The notes: generated by a model from the sequence alone, not told the origin. A stretch of 64,000 nucleotides of DNA from Eutrophocola sp964503965 (GCA_964503965.1 CAZDCK010000006.1:51366-115365); one strand, 5' to 3'. Positions 24,981 through 34,575 are shown, counted from the stretch's first letter. Translations and numbers: made by a program.

Positions 24981-27101
24981 ATGAAACATTTACGATCACT
25001 CTGCCTGTCGGCCAGCCTATTAACATTTGGACTGGCAGTTCCCTTTGCTCTGGCCAAGTCTCCTGCGCAGGATTCACTTACCGAGATCGTTGTGCAGGGG
25101 CAATACCTCTATTCTGATCGGGTTAACGCCCTGCGGTCACCGACACCTGTCATCGATGTGCCGCAAAGCCTGACTATAATTTCAGCAGATCAGATACAGC
25201 TCCAGGGCTTTACCACTGTAGGTGATATGATCAATTACATACCTGGTGTAAACACTTCACAGGGCGAAGGCCATCGCGATTCCATCGTTTTCCGCGGCGT
25301 GCGCTCTACTGCCGACTTTTTCATTGATGGTGCCCGCGATGATGTACAGTACTACCGCCCGCTGTACAACCTCGAGCAGGTGGAAATCCTGCGCGGCCCC
25401 AATGCTCTGCTATTCGGACGTGGCGGCACCGGCGGCATCCTCAACCGGGTCACCAAGAAAAGTGTGATCGGGGAGAATTTCAACTCTTTCCAGGCTGCAA
25501 GCGACACCTTCGGTGAATACAGTATCCAGGCCGATAGCAACTTCTCGGCCAGTGACAATGTGGCATTTCGTCTTAACACATTTTATGAAAACCTGAATAA
25601 TCAGCGCGACTTCTTTGACGGCGAACGCATTGGTATCAACCCGACAGCGAAGTTCAGGCTGACGCCGGCGACCACACTTGACATGTCCTATGAATACATC
25701 GATCACCAACGATTTATAGATCGTGGAATCCCCACCGGTTCAAATGGCCGTCCTGTCGAAGCCTTCAAGGACATCGTATTTGCCGATCCCGAATTGAACA
25801 CTTCCGAACTCGAGGCACACTTGTATCGGGCATCACTACAGCACGAATTTTCCAACAGTCTGAAAGGCAACTTCAGTCTGTATCACGGTGACTTCGACAA
25901 GCTGTACAAGAACTTTTACGTCTCTGGATACGATCAGGCGCTAACATCGGATACCATGACGCTTGATGGCTACATCGACACAACCGACCGACAGAACACG
26001 ATCCTGTCAGGCAATTTTATCTGGGAATTCAGCGCCGGTATGGTCGACCATACTATTGTGACTGGCGGTGAATTCATCGACACCTCCTCCGACCAGGACA
26101 GGTTCAATTCGTTCTGGGACACGACAACTGATGACAATGAAATGTTCTCGATAAACCGACCTCTGGATCTTCGCGGCGGGAGCGGTATCAATGCCAGCGG
26201 CAACCCGACTTTTAACAGCTACACCACCGATCTCAACGATGACACCAGGGTGGATATCGAAGTTCATTCTTTCTACATGCAGGACGAGATAGCGCTGTCG
26301 CAAATGCTGGATATCATCCTCGGTGCCCGCTTCGACAGTTTTGAAATCGAGGTCCTCAACGTCATTGCCAATGAGTCACGCCGTCGTAAAGACGAGGAAA
26401 TTACTCCGCGGCTGGGCATGGTGTTCAAGCCCCGGGAAAATATTTCACTGTATGCAAGCTACAGCGAATCCTTCCTGCCGCGCAGCGGCGAGCAGTATGC
26501 CAATATCAACGGCAACAATAACCAGCTCGATCCCGACACCTTCTCCAACCTGGAAAGCGGTCTCAAGTGGGATTTCAAGCCCGGTCTCAGCCTGACAGCT
26601 GCCTACTTCGTCATCGAGCAGAGCTCGCCACAGGTTGCTGACAACAACCCGGAAACCCTGGATGTCATCGACTCTGAAATTTCAGGGTTTGAGGTCCAGC
26701 TGCAAGGACAGCTGACCGACCAGTGGCTGATCTCTGCTGGCTACAGCTATCTCGATGGTGAGCAGGTCAACCGGTCAGGCCCGACAGGCCTAAGACCAAG
26801 GGAATTGCCGGAGAACATGTTTTCACTCTGGAATACCTACCAGATGACGGAGAGACTGGGGTTATCACTTGGCCTGACCTATCAGGACGACAGCTTCATC
26901 GATAACGGAAACAACGCAACCCTGCCAAGCTTCACCAGGATTGATGCAGCGGCTTTCTATGACATCTCGGATAAACTGAGAATCCAGGTGAATATAGAAA
27001 ATCTGACCGATGAGCTCTACTTCCCGAACGCTCACAGCACGCATCAGGCTACTGTGGCCGCACCCATCAATGCACGTCTCGCGCTTAGCGGACGCTTCTA
27101 G
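24981..27101 (+). CDS. TonB-dependent siderophore receptor
   Basis: A 706-residue outer-membrane receptor for a ferric siderophore. It has a signal peptide (MKHLRSLCLSASLL to FALAKS) and a TonB-box-like LTEIVVQG. The plug domain includes VPQSLTIISADQIQ, FRGVRSTADFFIDG and VEILRGPNALLFGRGGTGGI. The barrel ends in a C-terminal Phe (LALSGRF). It resembles CirA/Fiu-type catecholate receptors, but the ligand is not certain. ATG 24981 is chosen because it starts the signal peptide; the earlier Met codons lie in the control region. No TonB-ExbBD or siderophore-import ABC genes are in the window. Confidence 0.93.
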   Translation: MKHLRSLCLSASLLTFGLAVPFALAKSPAQDSLTEIVVQGQYLYSDRVNALRSPTPVIDVPQSLTIISADQIQLQGFTTVGDMINYIPGVNTSQGEGHRDSIVFRGVRSTADFFIDGARDDVQYYRPLYNLEQVEILRGPNALLFGRGGTGGILNRVTKKSVIGENFNSFQAASDTFGEYSIQADSNFSASDNVAFRLNTFYENLNNQRDFFDGERIGINPTAKFRLTPATTLDMSYEYIDHQRFIDRGIPTGSNGRPVEAFKDIVFADPELNTSELEAHLYRASLQHEFSNSLKGNFSLYHGDFDKLYKNFYVSGYDQALTSDTMTLDGYIDTTDRQNTILSGNFIWEFSAGMVDHTIVTGGEFIDTSSDQDRFNSFWDTTTDDNEMFSINRPLDLRGGSGINASGNPTFNSYTTDLNDDTRVDIEVHSFYMQDEIALSQMLDIILGARFDSFEIEVLNVIANESRRRKDEEITPRLGMVFKPRENISLYASYSESFLPRSGEQYANINGNNNQLDPDTFSNLESGLKWDFKPGLSLTAAYFVIEQSSPQVADNNPETLDVIDSEISGFEVQLQGQLTDQWLISAGYSYLDGEQVNRSGPTGLRPRELPENMFSLWNTYQMTERLGLSLGLTYQDDSFIDNGNNATLPSFTRIDAAAFYDISDKLRIQVNIENLTDELYFPNAHSTHQATVAAPINARLALSGRF

Positions 27102-27210
27102 TTTATCTCTAGAGCAGGATGCCCAACTCAGGTATGGGACCGAATCCAGTCAAATCATCTGAATAAAAAAGCTGGTTTGACAGGGTTTGGCCCCGTATTT
27201 ATCAAGCTAC

Positions 27211-27567
27211 TCAGGCCTCGCCGGCTTCCTCACCTTCCCTTTTGGCGGCTGAATCATCCAGCAGAGACTTGAGTTCACCGCTCTGGTACATATCTGTCAG
27301 GATGTCGCAGCCACCTACCAGCTCGCCGTCGACGAACAGCTGTGGAAAGGTCGGCCAGTCGGAGACTTTTGGCAGGTTGGCGCGAATTTCAGTATTAGAC
27401 AGAATATCCACGTAAGCGAACTTCTGCCCGCAGGCCATCATGATCTGCACTGACTGGGCAGAGAACCCGCACTGGGGCGCATTGGGGTTACCCTTCATGT
27501 AAAGAATGACAGGGTTATTGGTGATCTGGTCACGAATGACGTTTTCAATGGCGTTTTCTTCACTCAT
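27211..27567 (-). CDS. grxD: Monothiol glutaredoxin (Grx4 type)
   Basis: A 118-residue CGFS glutaredoxin that binds and transfers [2Fe-2S] clusters with glutathione. The motif PQCGFSAQSVQIM and the GSH-binding WPTFPQLFVDGELVGGCDI are intact. The acidic C-terminal tail (DDSAAKREGEEAGEA) is slightly longer than in E. coli. It is a separate unit in a region rich in iron genes. Confidence 0.96.
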   Translation of the reverse strand: MSEENAIENVIRDQITNNPVILYMKGNPNAPQCGFSAQSVQIMMACGQKFAYVDILSNTEIRANLPKVSDWPTFPQLFVDGELVGGCDILTDMYQSGELKSLLDDSAAKREGEEAGEA

Positions 27568-27741
27568 GGTAAATCCTGATTGTCGGGGGCTGAAATAAAA
27601 AAAGTGGGCGCATTCTACTCGATTTCAAGCTAATACGCAGAATTTTTATTACTGGATGCCCTGTTAACCCCTTATTAAATAGTGGGTTATTAACAAATCT
27701 GCTCTGTTTACCGGAAAAACCCTGTTAACTCCGGCGAAAGC

Positions 27742-29451
27742 TTAGAGGTCAGCCGGATTGCCATGAACAACCCTCCCTCCAACGAGAGTCATCAGGGAGC
27801 GTACCTGCTTTATGTCCTCATCGGGTACAGCGGCTTCATCAAAGTAATCCCGGTCAAGCACGACCAGGTCTGCCAGCATACCTGGTGCAATCGACCCCAG
27901 ATCGTCTTCCTGCAAAAACCAGCGATTGGCCGCTGTATAAAGCTTCAGGGCTTCCTGGCGTGACAGTGTCTGACCCTCATTGATCAGTTCCCCGCGGGCA
28001 TTCATGCCCGTAACAGCGTAGTACAACCCAAGCCAGGGATTCATCGGGGATATCTGCATACCGTCACTGCTCATGCCCATGGGAATACCGGTTTCAGCCA
28101 GCATACGGAAAGGAGGACCATTTTGCTCAGCTGTTCCCGTGATATAGCGCCAGCCACCCAGGACACTGACGCCACCGCCTAGGTTATTAAGCTTATCGGC
28201 ATACTCTTCTGTGATAAAAGGCACATGGGCAACTACCCATCCAAGCTGGCTGATACCTTCTCCACCGATCTCGTTATGTACCTGCTCCCAGCCATCAATG
28301 ATGACCTGGTAATCATTCCCAAACAGGGAATGGTTTTCATTACGCCATCCCGCTTCAGCCACCCGCCGGGTACCATTGAGCCACTCTTCCGTGGCATTGA
28401 AAATAATCGGACTGGTTCCGGCAGTAAACTCACCGATACCGGTAACGCGAAGCATGTCGTCCCCGGTTTCAGGAAAGACATTATCCAGGCGGGCCCGCAG
28501 TTGCGGTGTGGCCGGATCACCTTCCATATGCAGGAAATTAATGCGCACACGAGCCAGCATCCCTTGGTCTTGATGAAGTCTCTGTATGGCATGATATGAG
28601 CGATAGGGATCCATGTTCGCCGCACCATCAGCATCGGTACCTGTCAACGGGAATCCTCCCTGATCAAGATGGGTTGTGAGTCCCAGACCAACAGCATAGG
28701 CCATGGCATCTACCGTGCCGCGTATCTCGTCTTCAGGTGTCTGTAATTGACGCAGTGCATACAAAGTCTGCGTAGCAGGATTAGGTGCCTGGCCACCGGC
28801 AACTTCACCATTGTCACCGATCTCAATACCATGGGATTCAAAAAAGGCCTTACCCAGTGAATTGGTCACACCCGGTCCTGAAAAACTTTCCTGTATGTAG
28901 ACAGGATGATCCGGCACGACTTCATCCAGTTCATCCAGCACAGGGAAACGCGGAGGACTGGGAGGTGCTGTAAACTGGTTGATACTGAACCCCCCAATTG
29001 CCGTGATCCATTCTCCCCGGGGCACTTCCTCTGCCCTCGTCCCCAGTGTTGCCAGCACCTCGGGGATGGACGTAGCGTTTTCCAGACGGGTGTCATAGCC
29101 AGGGCGCAACCCCAGCAGAATAATGTGATTGTGGTTATCAATGAGGCCAGGCACGACAGTGCCACCTTTCAGATCGATGATTTCAGTACAATCCCCGATT
29201 GGCTGGATATCATTGCCCACGTCGACAAAACGCCCACCGGAAATACGGGCAGAATTTACGATAGCGTCAACATCATCCATGGTGTGGATGACACCATTGA
29301 CCAGCAAAAGATCATCCACCGGCAAACATTCAGGTGTCGCTACTGCAGGTGCCTCCTGCATAACTTCCTGGCCACACCCGCTCAGTAAAGTGGTTAGAAG
29401 AAAGAGTAAAAGAGGACGACCTGGTAAAACATTTCTGTCGCAAAAGTTCAT
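27742..29451 (-). CDS. Lipoprotein amidohydrolase (YtcJ/amidohydrolase 3 family)
   Basis: A 569-residue metal-dependent hydrolase. The N-terminus has a lipoprotein signal with lipobox LLSGC (TLLSGCGQEV). The barrel starts with VVPGLIDNHNHIILLG (H-x-H metal motif) and continues with LTTHLDQGG. It ends with a composite beta domain (GSIAPGMLADLVVLDRDYF). The YtcJ family hydrolyses C-N bonds in diverse amides, and the substrate is unknown. It would be anchored in the envelope. Its neighbour hyuB is also an amide/lactam-type enzyme on the same strand, so a shared catabolic role is possible but unproved. Confidence 0.85.
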   Translation of the reverse strand: MNFCDRNVLPGRPLLLFLLTTLLSGCGQEVMQEAPAVATPECLPVDDLLLVNGVIHTMDDVDAIVNSARISGGRFVDVGNDIQPIGDCTEIIDLKGGTVVPGLIDNHNHIILLGLRPGYDTRLENATSIPEVLATLGTRAEEVPRGEWITAIGGFSINQFTAPPSPPRFPVLDELDEVVPDHPVYIQESFSGPGVTNSLGKAFFESHGIEIGDNGEVAGGQAPNPATQTLYALRQLQTPEDEIRGTVDAMAYAVGLGLTTHLDQGGFPLTGTDADGAANMDPYRSYHAIQRLHQDQGMLARVRINFLHMEGDPATPQLRARLDNVFPETGDDMLRVTGIGEFTAGTSPIIFNATEEWLNGTRRVAEAGWRNENHSLFGNDYQVIIDGWEQVHNEIGGEGISQLGWVVAHVPFITEEYADKLNNLGGGVSVLGGWRYITGTAEQNGPPFRMLAETGIPMGMSSDGMQISPMNPWLGLYYAVTGMNARGELINEGQTLSRQEALKLYTAANRWFLQEDDLGSIAPGMLADLVVLDRDYFDEAAVPDEDIKQVRSLMTLVGGRVVHGNPADL

Positions 29452-29580
29452 ATCTAACCCCGACTATGATATTGGCAATAACAAACGAGTATATAGCGAC
29501 CACAGAGCATGACAATCAAACAAAGAGCGGATTACGCTACAAAACCAGAAAAACCTCACCCTGTAAATGCAGTGAGAGTG

Positions 29581-31134
29581 TTACCTGGTTTTGTCTGCTG
29601 ATCCCCAACCACCACCGCCTGGTGTTTTCAGTGTCAAACGGTCACCCGCCTCCAGAAGAATAGAGGTTTTACCCGGCAACACCTGGTCATTGAGCAGATT
29701 AACACCCGCCATACCCGACTCTCCCTCCCCGAGCCCCCATGGTTTGTGATGCCGCCTTTCTGTTAGCAGGCTCAGTTCTGCAGGCTCCAGGAATTCATAC
29801 TCCCTGACAAGACCATCTCCTCCCGGGTGTTTACCTGCTCCACCACTGCCTGTCCGGATTTCATAGCGGTTGACCCTGAGCGGATAATGCATCTCGAGAC
29901 TTTCCACCGGAGTGTTGAGTGTATTGGTCATATGGGAATGTTTCGCACTTAATCCCGAAAAGTGTGGCCCTCCACCGTGACCGCCGGCCAGCGTTTCATA
30001 ATAGTCCCAGTGACCACGTTTGGACCTGGCGCCCATGGCGACATTGTTCATGCTGCCCTGGCTCGCTGCCGGAATCCTGTCCGGCAATGCCTGTTGCAAA
30101 GCCCCCAGCACCACATCAACGATGCGGGTAGAAGTTTCCACATTACCCGCGGCAACAGCTGCCGGTGGCCTGGCATTAACCAAAGACGCTTCAGGTGCAG
30201 AAATGGTGACCGGGCGAAACAGCCCGGCGCAGGCAGGTGCGTAATCCGGCATCAGGCACCGGAAACAGTAATACACCGCCGCAGCGACAACTGGTAGGGG
30301 ACAATTAATATTGCCGGGTACCTGATCATCTGTACCGGTGAAATCCACTATAATGCCTGAGCCGGAAATACCAAGCCTGACCCTGATAGCGATATCGACA
30401 TGACCAAGCCCGTCATCATCCATAAAGTCCTGGAAGTGGTACTCTCCCGCTGGTATCTGCGCCAGGCTTGCTCGCGCCACCCGCTCGCCGTAGCTATTGA
30501 GTTCACGCAGCCCATTCTGGAAGTCTTCAACACCAAGCTGCTCCACAAGCTCGCACATCCGCTGCACACCGGTATTAACCGCACTGACCTGGGCCGCCAT
30601 ATCTCCGTCCAGGTGATAGTCGGCCACCTGCCCGTGAATACCCTGTAGCTGAGCCCAGAGGGTTTCATTCAATTGCCCCTGTTGCATGAGGAATTCAGGC
30701 GAAATAACAATCCCCTCCTCTTCCAGTTTGTGTGTAATGGGCATGGACCCGGGAGAGTCCGATCCTATATTGGCATGATGGGCCCGGTTCACCGCAAAGC
30801 CCTGAAGCTCTGCCGATACAAACACGGGTGCGACAACGGTCACATCGGGCAGATGCGTGCCGCCCAGGTAGGGATCATTGAGAACCAGCACATCCCCAGC
30901 CTGCCACTGGAAACGGCTGACGATGTCTGCCATGGCATAGGCCATGCTGCCCAGGTGAACCGGAATATGGGCGGCCTGGGCACACAATTCTCCATGGCGA
31001 TCAAACAGGGCACAGGAATAATCCAGCCTATCCTTGATATTGGGAGAAAACGCTGTCCGTCTCAAAACAACTCCCATCTCGTCACAAACGGACTCCATGC
31101 GGGAAACGAAAAGACTGAGCTTAATGGGATTCAT
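29581..31134 (-). CDS. Hydantoinase B/oxoprolinase family protein, no HyuA partner nearby
   Basis: A 517-residue HyuB-type subunit. Recognisable parts are RRTAFSPNIKDRLDYSCALFD, DVLVLNDPYLGGTHLPDVTVV and the C-terminal GGAGKHPGGDGLVREYEF and TLKTPGGGGWG. HyuB normally acts with HyuA in ATP-dependent ring opening of hydantoins or 5-oxoproline. No HyuA gene is within the window. I chose the start at MNPIKLSLFVSRMESVCDEMG, which aligns with the family. The longer frame to 31218 adds a hydrophobic stretch that is probably non-coding and overlaps the inverted repeat. Confidence 0.88.
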   Translation of the reverse strand: MNPIKLSLFVSRMESVCDEMGVVLRRTAFSPNIKDRLDYSCALFDRHGELCAQAAHIPVHLGSMAYAMADIVSRFQWQAGDVLVLNDPYLGGTHLPDVTVVAPVFVSAELQGFAVNRAHHANIGSDSPGSMPITHKLEEEGIVISPEFLMQQGQLNETLWAQLQGIHGQVADYHLDGDMAAQVSAVNTGVQRMCELVEQLGVEDFQNGLRELNSYGERVARASLAQIPAGEYHFQDFMDDDGLGHVDIAIRVRLGISGSGIIVDFTGTDDQVPGNINCPLPVVAAAVYYCFRCLMPDYAPACAGLFRPVTISAPEASLVNARPPAAVAAGNVETSTRIVDVVLGALQQALPDRIPAASQGSMNNVAMGARSKRGHWDYYETLAGGHGGGPHFSGLSAKHSHMTNTLNTPVESLEMHYPLRVNRYEIRTGSGGAGKHPGGDGLVREYEFLEPAELSLLTERRHHKPWGLGEGESGMAGVNLLNDQVLPGKTSILLEAGDRLTLKTPGGGGWGSADKTR

Positions 31135-31152
31135 AGAGGAAGCATAAAGGCA

Positions 31153-31244
31153 AAAGCCAAAAGCTGAAAGCAATGCAAGCACATCTTTCCCCATTAACCT
31201 CAAGCTTAATAGTTTCATCCTTTTAGCTTTCAGCTTTTGGCTTT
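31153..31244. repeat. 19-bp perfect inverted repeat upstream of hyuB
   Basis: AAAGCCAAAAGCTGAAAGC (31153-31171) is repeated in inverted orientation at 31226-31244, 54 bases apart. It lies between the divergent hyuB and argD genes. It could fold into a long hairpin in either leader, or be a small REP-like element. Confidence 0.7.
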
Positions 31245-31353
31245 AGTCCTGAACATCCGCTGTACAGAACTTGCGGGCAGGAGCCGCATTCTTTAAAATT
31301 CATGCCTTTCCCGGGCAGCAACAGCTGCCTGTTTTCTTTTCAGGGGACAGAAA

Positions 31354-32532
31354 ATGTCTGACAATCATGCGTTGATGCACACCTACAACAGAATTCCTGT
31401 GGACTTTGTTCGCGGTGAAGGTTCATGGGTCGTTGATTCAGAGGGTAAACGCTATCTGGATGCCATCAGCGGCATCGCCGTATGCGCCCTTGGCCATAGC
31501 CATCCGGGGTTTATCAAGGCTGTTCAGGATCAGGTAGCCACGCTGGTTCATACCTCCAATCTGTATGGCGTTCCCTTGCAGGCTGAGCTGGCAGAAAAGC
31601 TGTGTGAAGCGTCAGGCATGGACAGGGTATTCTTCTGCAACTCCGGGGCAGAAGCCAACGAAGCAGCCATTAAGATTGCCCGCATGCATGGCCATAATCA
31701 TGGCATTGAGGTACCAGGAGTGATCGTGATGGAGGGGGCATTCCACGGCCGAACCATGGGCGCCCTGACGGCCACCCACAGCAATCGTCACCAGGGCGGC
31801 TTTGCCCCGTTTCTGGATGGTTTTCACCGTGTTCCTTTTAACGATGTTGGCGCCGTCGAGAACACTGTAAAAGCGAATCCGGACATTGTGGCTATTCTTG
31901 TAGAACCCATCCAGGGAGAAGGTGGTATCGTCTTACCCGCTTCTGACTACCTCAACAAACTCCGGGCAATTTGTGATGATAACGACATGCTGCTGATGCT
32001 GGATGAAGTCCAGACAGGAAATGGTCGCACGGGTAAATACTTTGCCTTTCAACACAACGGTATTCTTCCCGATGTTATCTCCACCGCCAAAGGTCTTGGT
32101 AACGGTTTCCCCATTGGTGCCTGCCTGGCCAGCGGCAAGGCGGCAGAAATTTTTCAGCCGGGACATCATGCCACGACGTTTGGCGGCAGCCCACTTGCCT
32201 GCGCCGCTGCAATTGCCGTTAATGATGCATTGCTTGGTGAAAACCTGCTGGACAATGCATTAGTCCAGGGTGATCGCATCAAATTCGGACTCAGTATGCG
32301 TCTGCAAAATGCTGCCCATGTGGTATCCGTCCGTGGTACCGGCCTGATGATCGGTATTGAGCTGGACAGGCCCTGCGGGGAACTGGTGGAAGCCGCGCGG
32401 CATCAGGGACTTCTGATCAACGTGGCATCCGGTAATGTGGTCCGCCTGGTACCGCCATTGAATATCAACGAAGAAGAAAGCGACCTCATCATCGAAAAGA
32501 TCAGCGCACTGATCCAGGATTTAACACAATGA
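31354..32532 (+). CDS. argD: Acetylornithine aminotransferase
   Basis: A PLP enzyme for N-acetylornithine/acetylglutamate-semialdehyde exchange in arginine synthesis. The 392 residues include CNSGAEANEAAIKIAR, GAFHGRTMGALTAT, the PLP Asp in LMLDEVQTGNGRTGKY and the Schiff-base Lys in DVISTAKGLGNGFPIGA. ATG 31354 is preceded by CAGGGGA. It overlaps argF by 4 bases (ATGA), forming an arginine operon. It may also transaminate succinyl-DAP, as family members do. Confidence 0.93.
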   Translation: MSDNHALMHTYNRIPVDFVRGEGSWVVDSEGKRYLDAISGIAVCALGHSHPGFIKAVQDQVATLVHTSNLYGVPLQAELAEKLCEASGMDRVFFCNSGAEANEAAIKIARMHGHNHGIEVPGVIVMEGAFHGRTMGALTATHSNRHQGGFAPFLDGFHRVPFNDVGAVENTVKANPDIVAILVEPIQGEGGIVLPASDYLNKLRAICDDNDMLLMLDEVQTGNGRTGKYFAFQHNGILPDVISTAKGLGNGFPIGACLASGKAAEIFQPGHHATTFGGSPLACAAAIAVNDALLGENLLDNALVQGDRIKFGLSMRLQNAAHVVSVRGTGLMIGIELDRPCGELVEAARHQGLLINVASGNVVRLVPPLNINEEESDLIIEKISALIQDLTQ

Positions 32533-33431
32533 GCACAAGACATTTCCTCACCCTGCTGGATATTTCTTCCCAGGAGTTCAGGGATATCATCAGCCGTGCC
32601 AGCGAACTCAAGGACATGCTCTCGGAGGGCGTGCCCCATGAGCTTATGAAGAACAGGGTCCTGGCCATGATTTTTGAGAAATCCTCGACACGTACCCGCG
32701 TCTCCTTCGAGGCGGGTATGAGCCAGATGGGCGGTTCCGGTCTGTTCCTTTCCCCCCAGGATACCCAGCTGGGACGCGGTGAACCTGTTGAAGATACCGC
32801 ACGGGTCCTGTCACGCATGGTTGATGGCATCATGGTGCGCACATTCGAACATGAAAAAATCGAGCGCATGGCTGATTTTTCCAGTGTGCCGGTGATCAAT
32901 GCCCTCACGGATGACTACCATCCCTGCCAGCTTCTGGCAGACATGCAGACCTATTTCGAACATCGTGGTGATATCCAGGGCAAGACAGTGACCTGGATCG
33001 GTGATGGCAACAACATGTGTAACTCCTATATCAATGCGGCTCGCCAGCTGGACTTTGAACTGGTCGTGGCCTGCCCTGAAGGCTATGACCCGATGGCATC
33101 GCTGGTGGAAAACAACAGCGACCGGGTCAGGATAGTCCGCACTCCTGAACAAGCGCTTCCCGGCTCTTCCCTGGTGGTGACAGATGTCTGGGCATCCATG
33201 GGACAGGAAGATGAACGGCTCAGGAGGGAGCAGGACTTTGAAGGGTATGAAGTCACCCTGGAACTCATGGCACTGGCCAATGACGATGCCCTGTTCATGC
33301 ACTGCTTGCCAGCCCACCGCGGAGAGGAAGTCAGTGCAGAGGTACTCGATGCCCCCGATTCCATTGTTTGGGATGAAGCAGAGAATCGGCTGCATGCCCA
33401 GAAAGCCTTGCTGGAATTCCTGATGTGTTAG
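32529..33431 (+). CDS. argF: Ornithine carbamoyltransferase
   Basis: Forms citrulline from ornithine and carbamoyl phosphate. The 300 residues contain the carbamoyl phosphate motif FEKSSTRTRVSFEAGM, the HPCQ motif in DDYHPCQLLADMQT and the ornithine-binding FMHCLPAHRGEE. It is translationally coupled to argD. Its product feeds ArgG (12.7 kb). Its paralogue pyrB is at 56.2 kb in this window. Confidence 0.96.
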   Translation: MSTRHFLTLLDISSQEFRDIISRASELKDMLSEGVPHELMKNRVLAMIFEKSSTRTRVSFEAGMSQMGGSGLFLSPQDTQLGRGEPVEDTARVLSRMVDGIMVRTFEHEKIERMADFSSVPVINALTDDYHPCQLLADMQTYFEHRGDIQGKTVTWIGDGNNMCNSYINAARQLDFELVVACPEGYDPMASLVENNSDRVRIVRTPEQALPGSSLVVTDVWASMGQEDERLRREQDFEGYEVTLELMALANDDALFMHCLPAHRGEEVSAEVLDAPDSIVWDEAENRLHAQKALLEFLMC

Positions 33432-33525
33432 GCTTGGCTGTGGTCGCCCGGGGTTGCCACTTCTGCTATTTATAGACCAACAGGGTTTGTCCTGGCTCAT
33501 TGCACTGGTAACTTGTCACTTTCCC

Positions 33526-34248
33526 ATGAATACATTGCTGGCACTCAAGAACATCCATTGTCGCTATGATGACCAGGTTATCATCGACGACCTGAGCTTC
33601 AGTGTCGAAAAAGAACAGATTATCAGCCTGCTCGGCCCCAGTGGCTGCGGCAAGACAACGGCACTCAGGGCCATCGCCGGACTGCATGATATTGAAGGCG
33701 GTGAAATTCTCCTCGATGGCCAGTGCCTGAGCAATGCCGGCGCTACTACCCCACCGGAACAGCGCCATATCGGCATGGTTTTTCAGGACTATGCCCTGTT
33801 CCCCCACCTCAATGTTAGAAAAAATATCGCATTTGGCCTCCATGGCCAGGACAGAGAAGTGGTTGAAAAAACAGTCCTGCAACTGCTGGCTCTGGTGCGA
33901 CTGGAAGACCACGCAGAGAAATTTCCCCATCAGCTTTCCGGAGGGCAGCAACAGCGAGTCGCCCTGGCCCGGGCACTGGCACCTGCCCCAAAAATCCTCC
34001 TCATGGATGAACCCTTTTCAAATCTGGACACGGAAATGCGTCGTAGTCTGAGCCGGGAAGTCCGCGACATCCTCAAGGAGAGAAAAATCAGTGCCATTCT
34101 GGTCACTCATGACCAGGAAGAGGCTTTTACTGTTGCCGATGAAACCGGTGTCATGCTGGAAGGGGATTTACAGCAATGGGGACGAGCCACAGACCTCATT
34201 GAAAACCCCGCCAATGACTTTGTTGCAAGATTTCTGAGTCGTAGCTAG
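33526..34248 (+). CDS. ABC transporter ATP-binding protein, orphan, FbpC/PotA class
   Basis: A 241-residue ATPase with Walker A GPSGCGKTTALRAIAG, Q-loop MVFQDYALFPH, signature LSGGQQQRVALARALAP, Walker B ILLMDEPFSNLD and the H-loop VTHDQEEAF. It resembles importers for ferric iron, polyamines or spermidine but lacks the C-terminal TOBE domain. ATG 33526 is chosen; the longer frame from 33454 is not family-like. No permease or binding protein is adjacent, so the substrate is unknown. An NrdR-like palindrome starts 10 bases after its stop. Confidence 0.85.
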   Translation: MNTLLALKNIHCRYDDQVIIDDLSFSVEKEQIISLLGPSGCGKTTALRAIAGLHDIEGGEILLDGQCLSNAGATTPPEQRHIGMVFQDYALFPHLNVRKNIAFGLHGQDREVVEKTVLQLLALVRLEDHAEKFPHQLSGGQQQRVALARALAPAPKILLMDEPFSNLDTEMRRSLSREVRDILKERKISAILVTHDQEEAFTVADETGVMLEGDLQQWGRATDLIENPANDFVARFLSRS

Positions 34249-34257
34249 TTTTTTCAA

Positions 34258-34275
34258 AACACTATATATAGTGTT
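34258..34275. promoter_or_regulatory. NrdR-box-like palindrome
   Basis: AACACTATATATAGTGTT is a perfect 18-bp palindrome that includes a consensus NrdR box (ACACWATATATWGTGT). It lies about 1 kb before nrdA and only 10 bases after the ABC gene stop. No good partner box was seen 31 bases away. Confidence 0.6.
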
Positions 34276-34447
34276 ACTCTCAAAAAAGCTTATGCTGCAT
34301 TTCTGTGCATTTGCGTCCCTTCATCGGGGTCAAACCATACAGGATCCACTATAAGACACTGAATCTGATGGATTTCCATGGCATTCGCGTTTATATCTGT
34401 TTTGCCCGCTGCTGGTGCAATGTCACATTTTTTTTGTTACCCCTTAT

Positions 34448-34456
34448 TTATCCACA
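34448..34456 (+). promoter_or_regulatory. DnaA box 1
   Basis: TTATCCACA, a perfect DnaA box in the nrdA control region. Confidence 0.55.
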
Positions 34457-34482
34457 GCGGTATATACCCAACTACTCACAAT

Positions 34483-34491
34483 TTATCCACA
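34483..34491 (+). promoter_or_regulatory. DnaA box 2
   Basis: TTATCCACA, a second perfect DnaA box, 35 bases after the first and in the same orientation. E. coli nrdAB is DnaA-regulated. Confidence 0.55.
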
Positions 34492-34528
34492 TCAAAAACA
34501 CACATTATTGGCTTGCATATAGCAAAAA

Positions 34529-34575
34529 CTACCTGATATAGTGCGTAAACAATAAATTTACACAATATATTGTGC
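34529..34575 (+). promoter_or_regulatory. Tandem NrdR boxes of the nrdAB promoter
   Basis: Box A, CTACCTGATATAGTGC (34529-34544), is degenerate. Box B, ACACAATATATTGTGC (34560-34575), is nearly a perfect palindrome. Their centres are 31 bases apart, three helical turns, as is known for paired NrdR boxes. NrdR with ATP/dATP would repress ribonucleotide reductase genes here. Confidence 0.75.
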
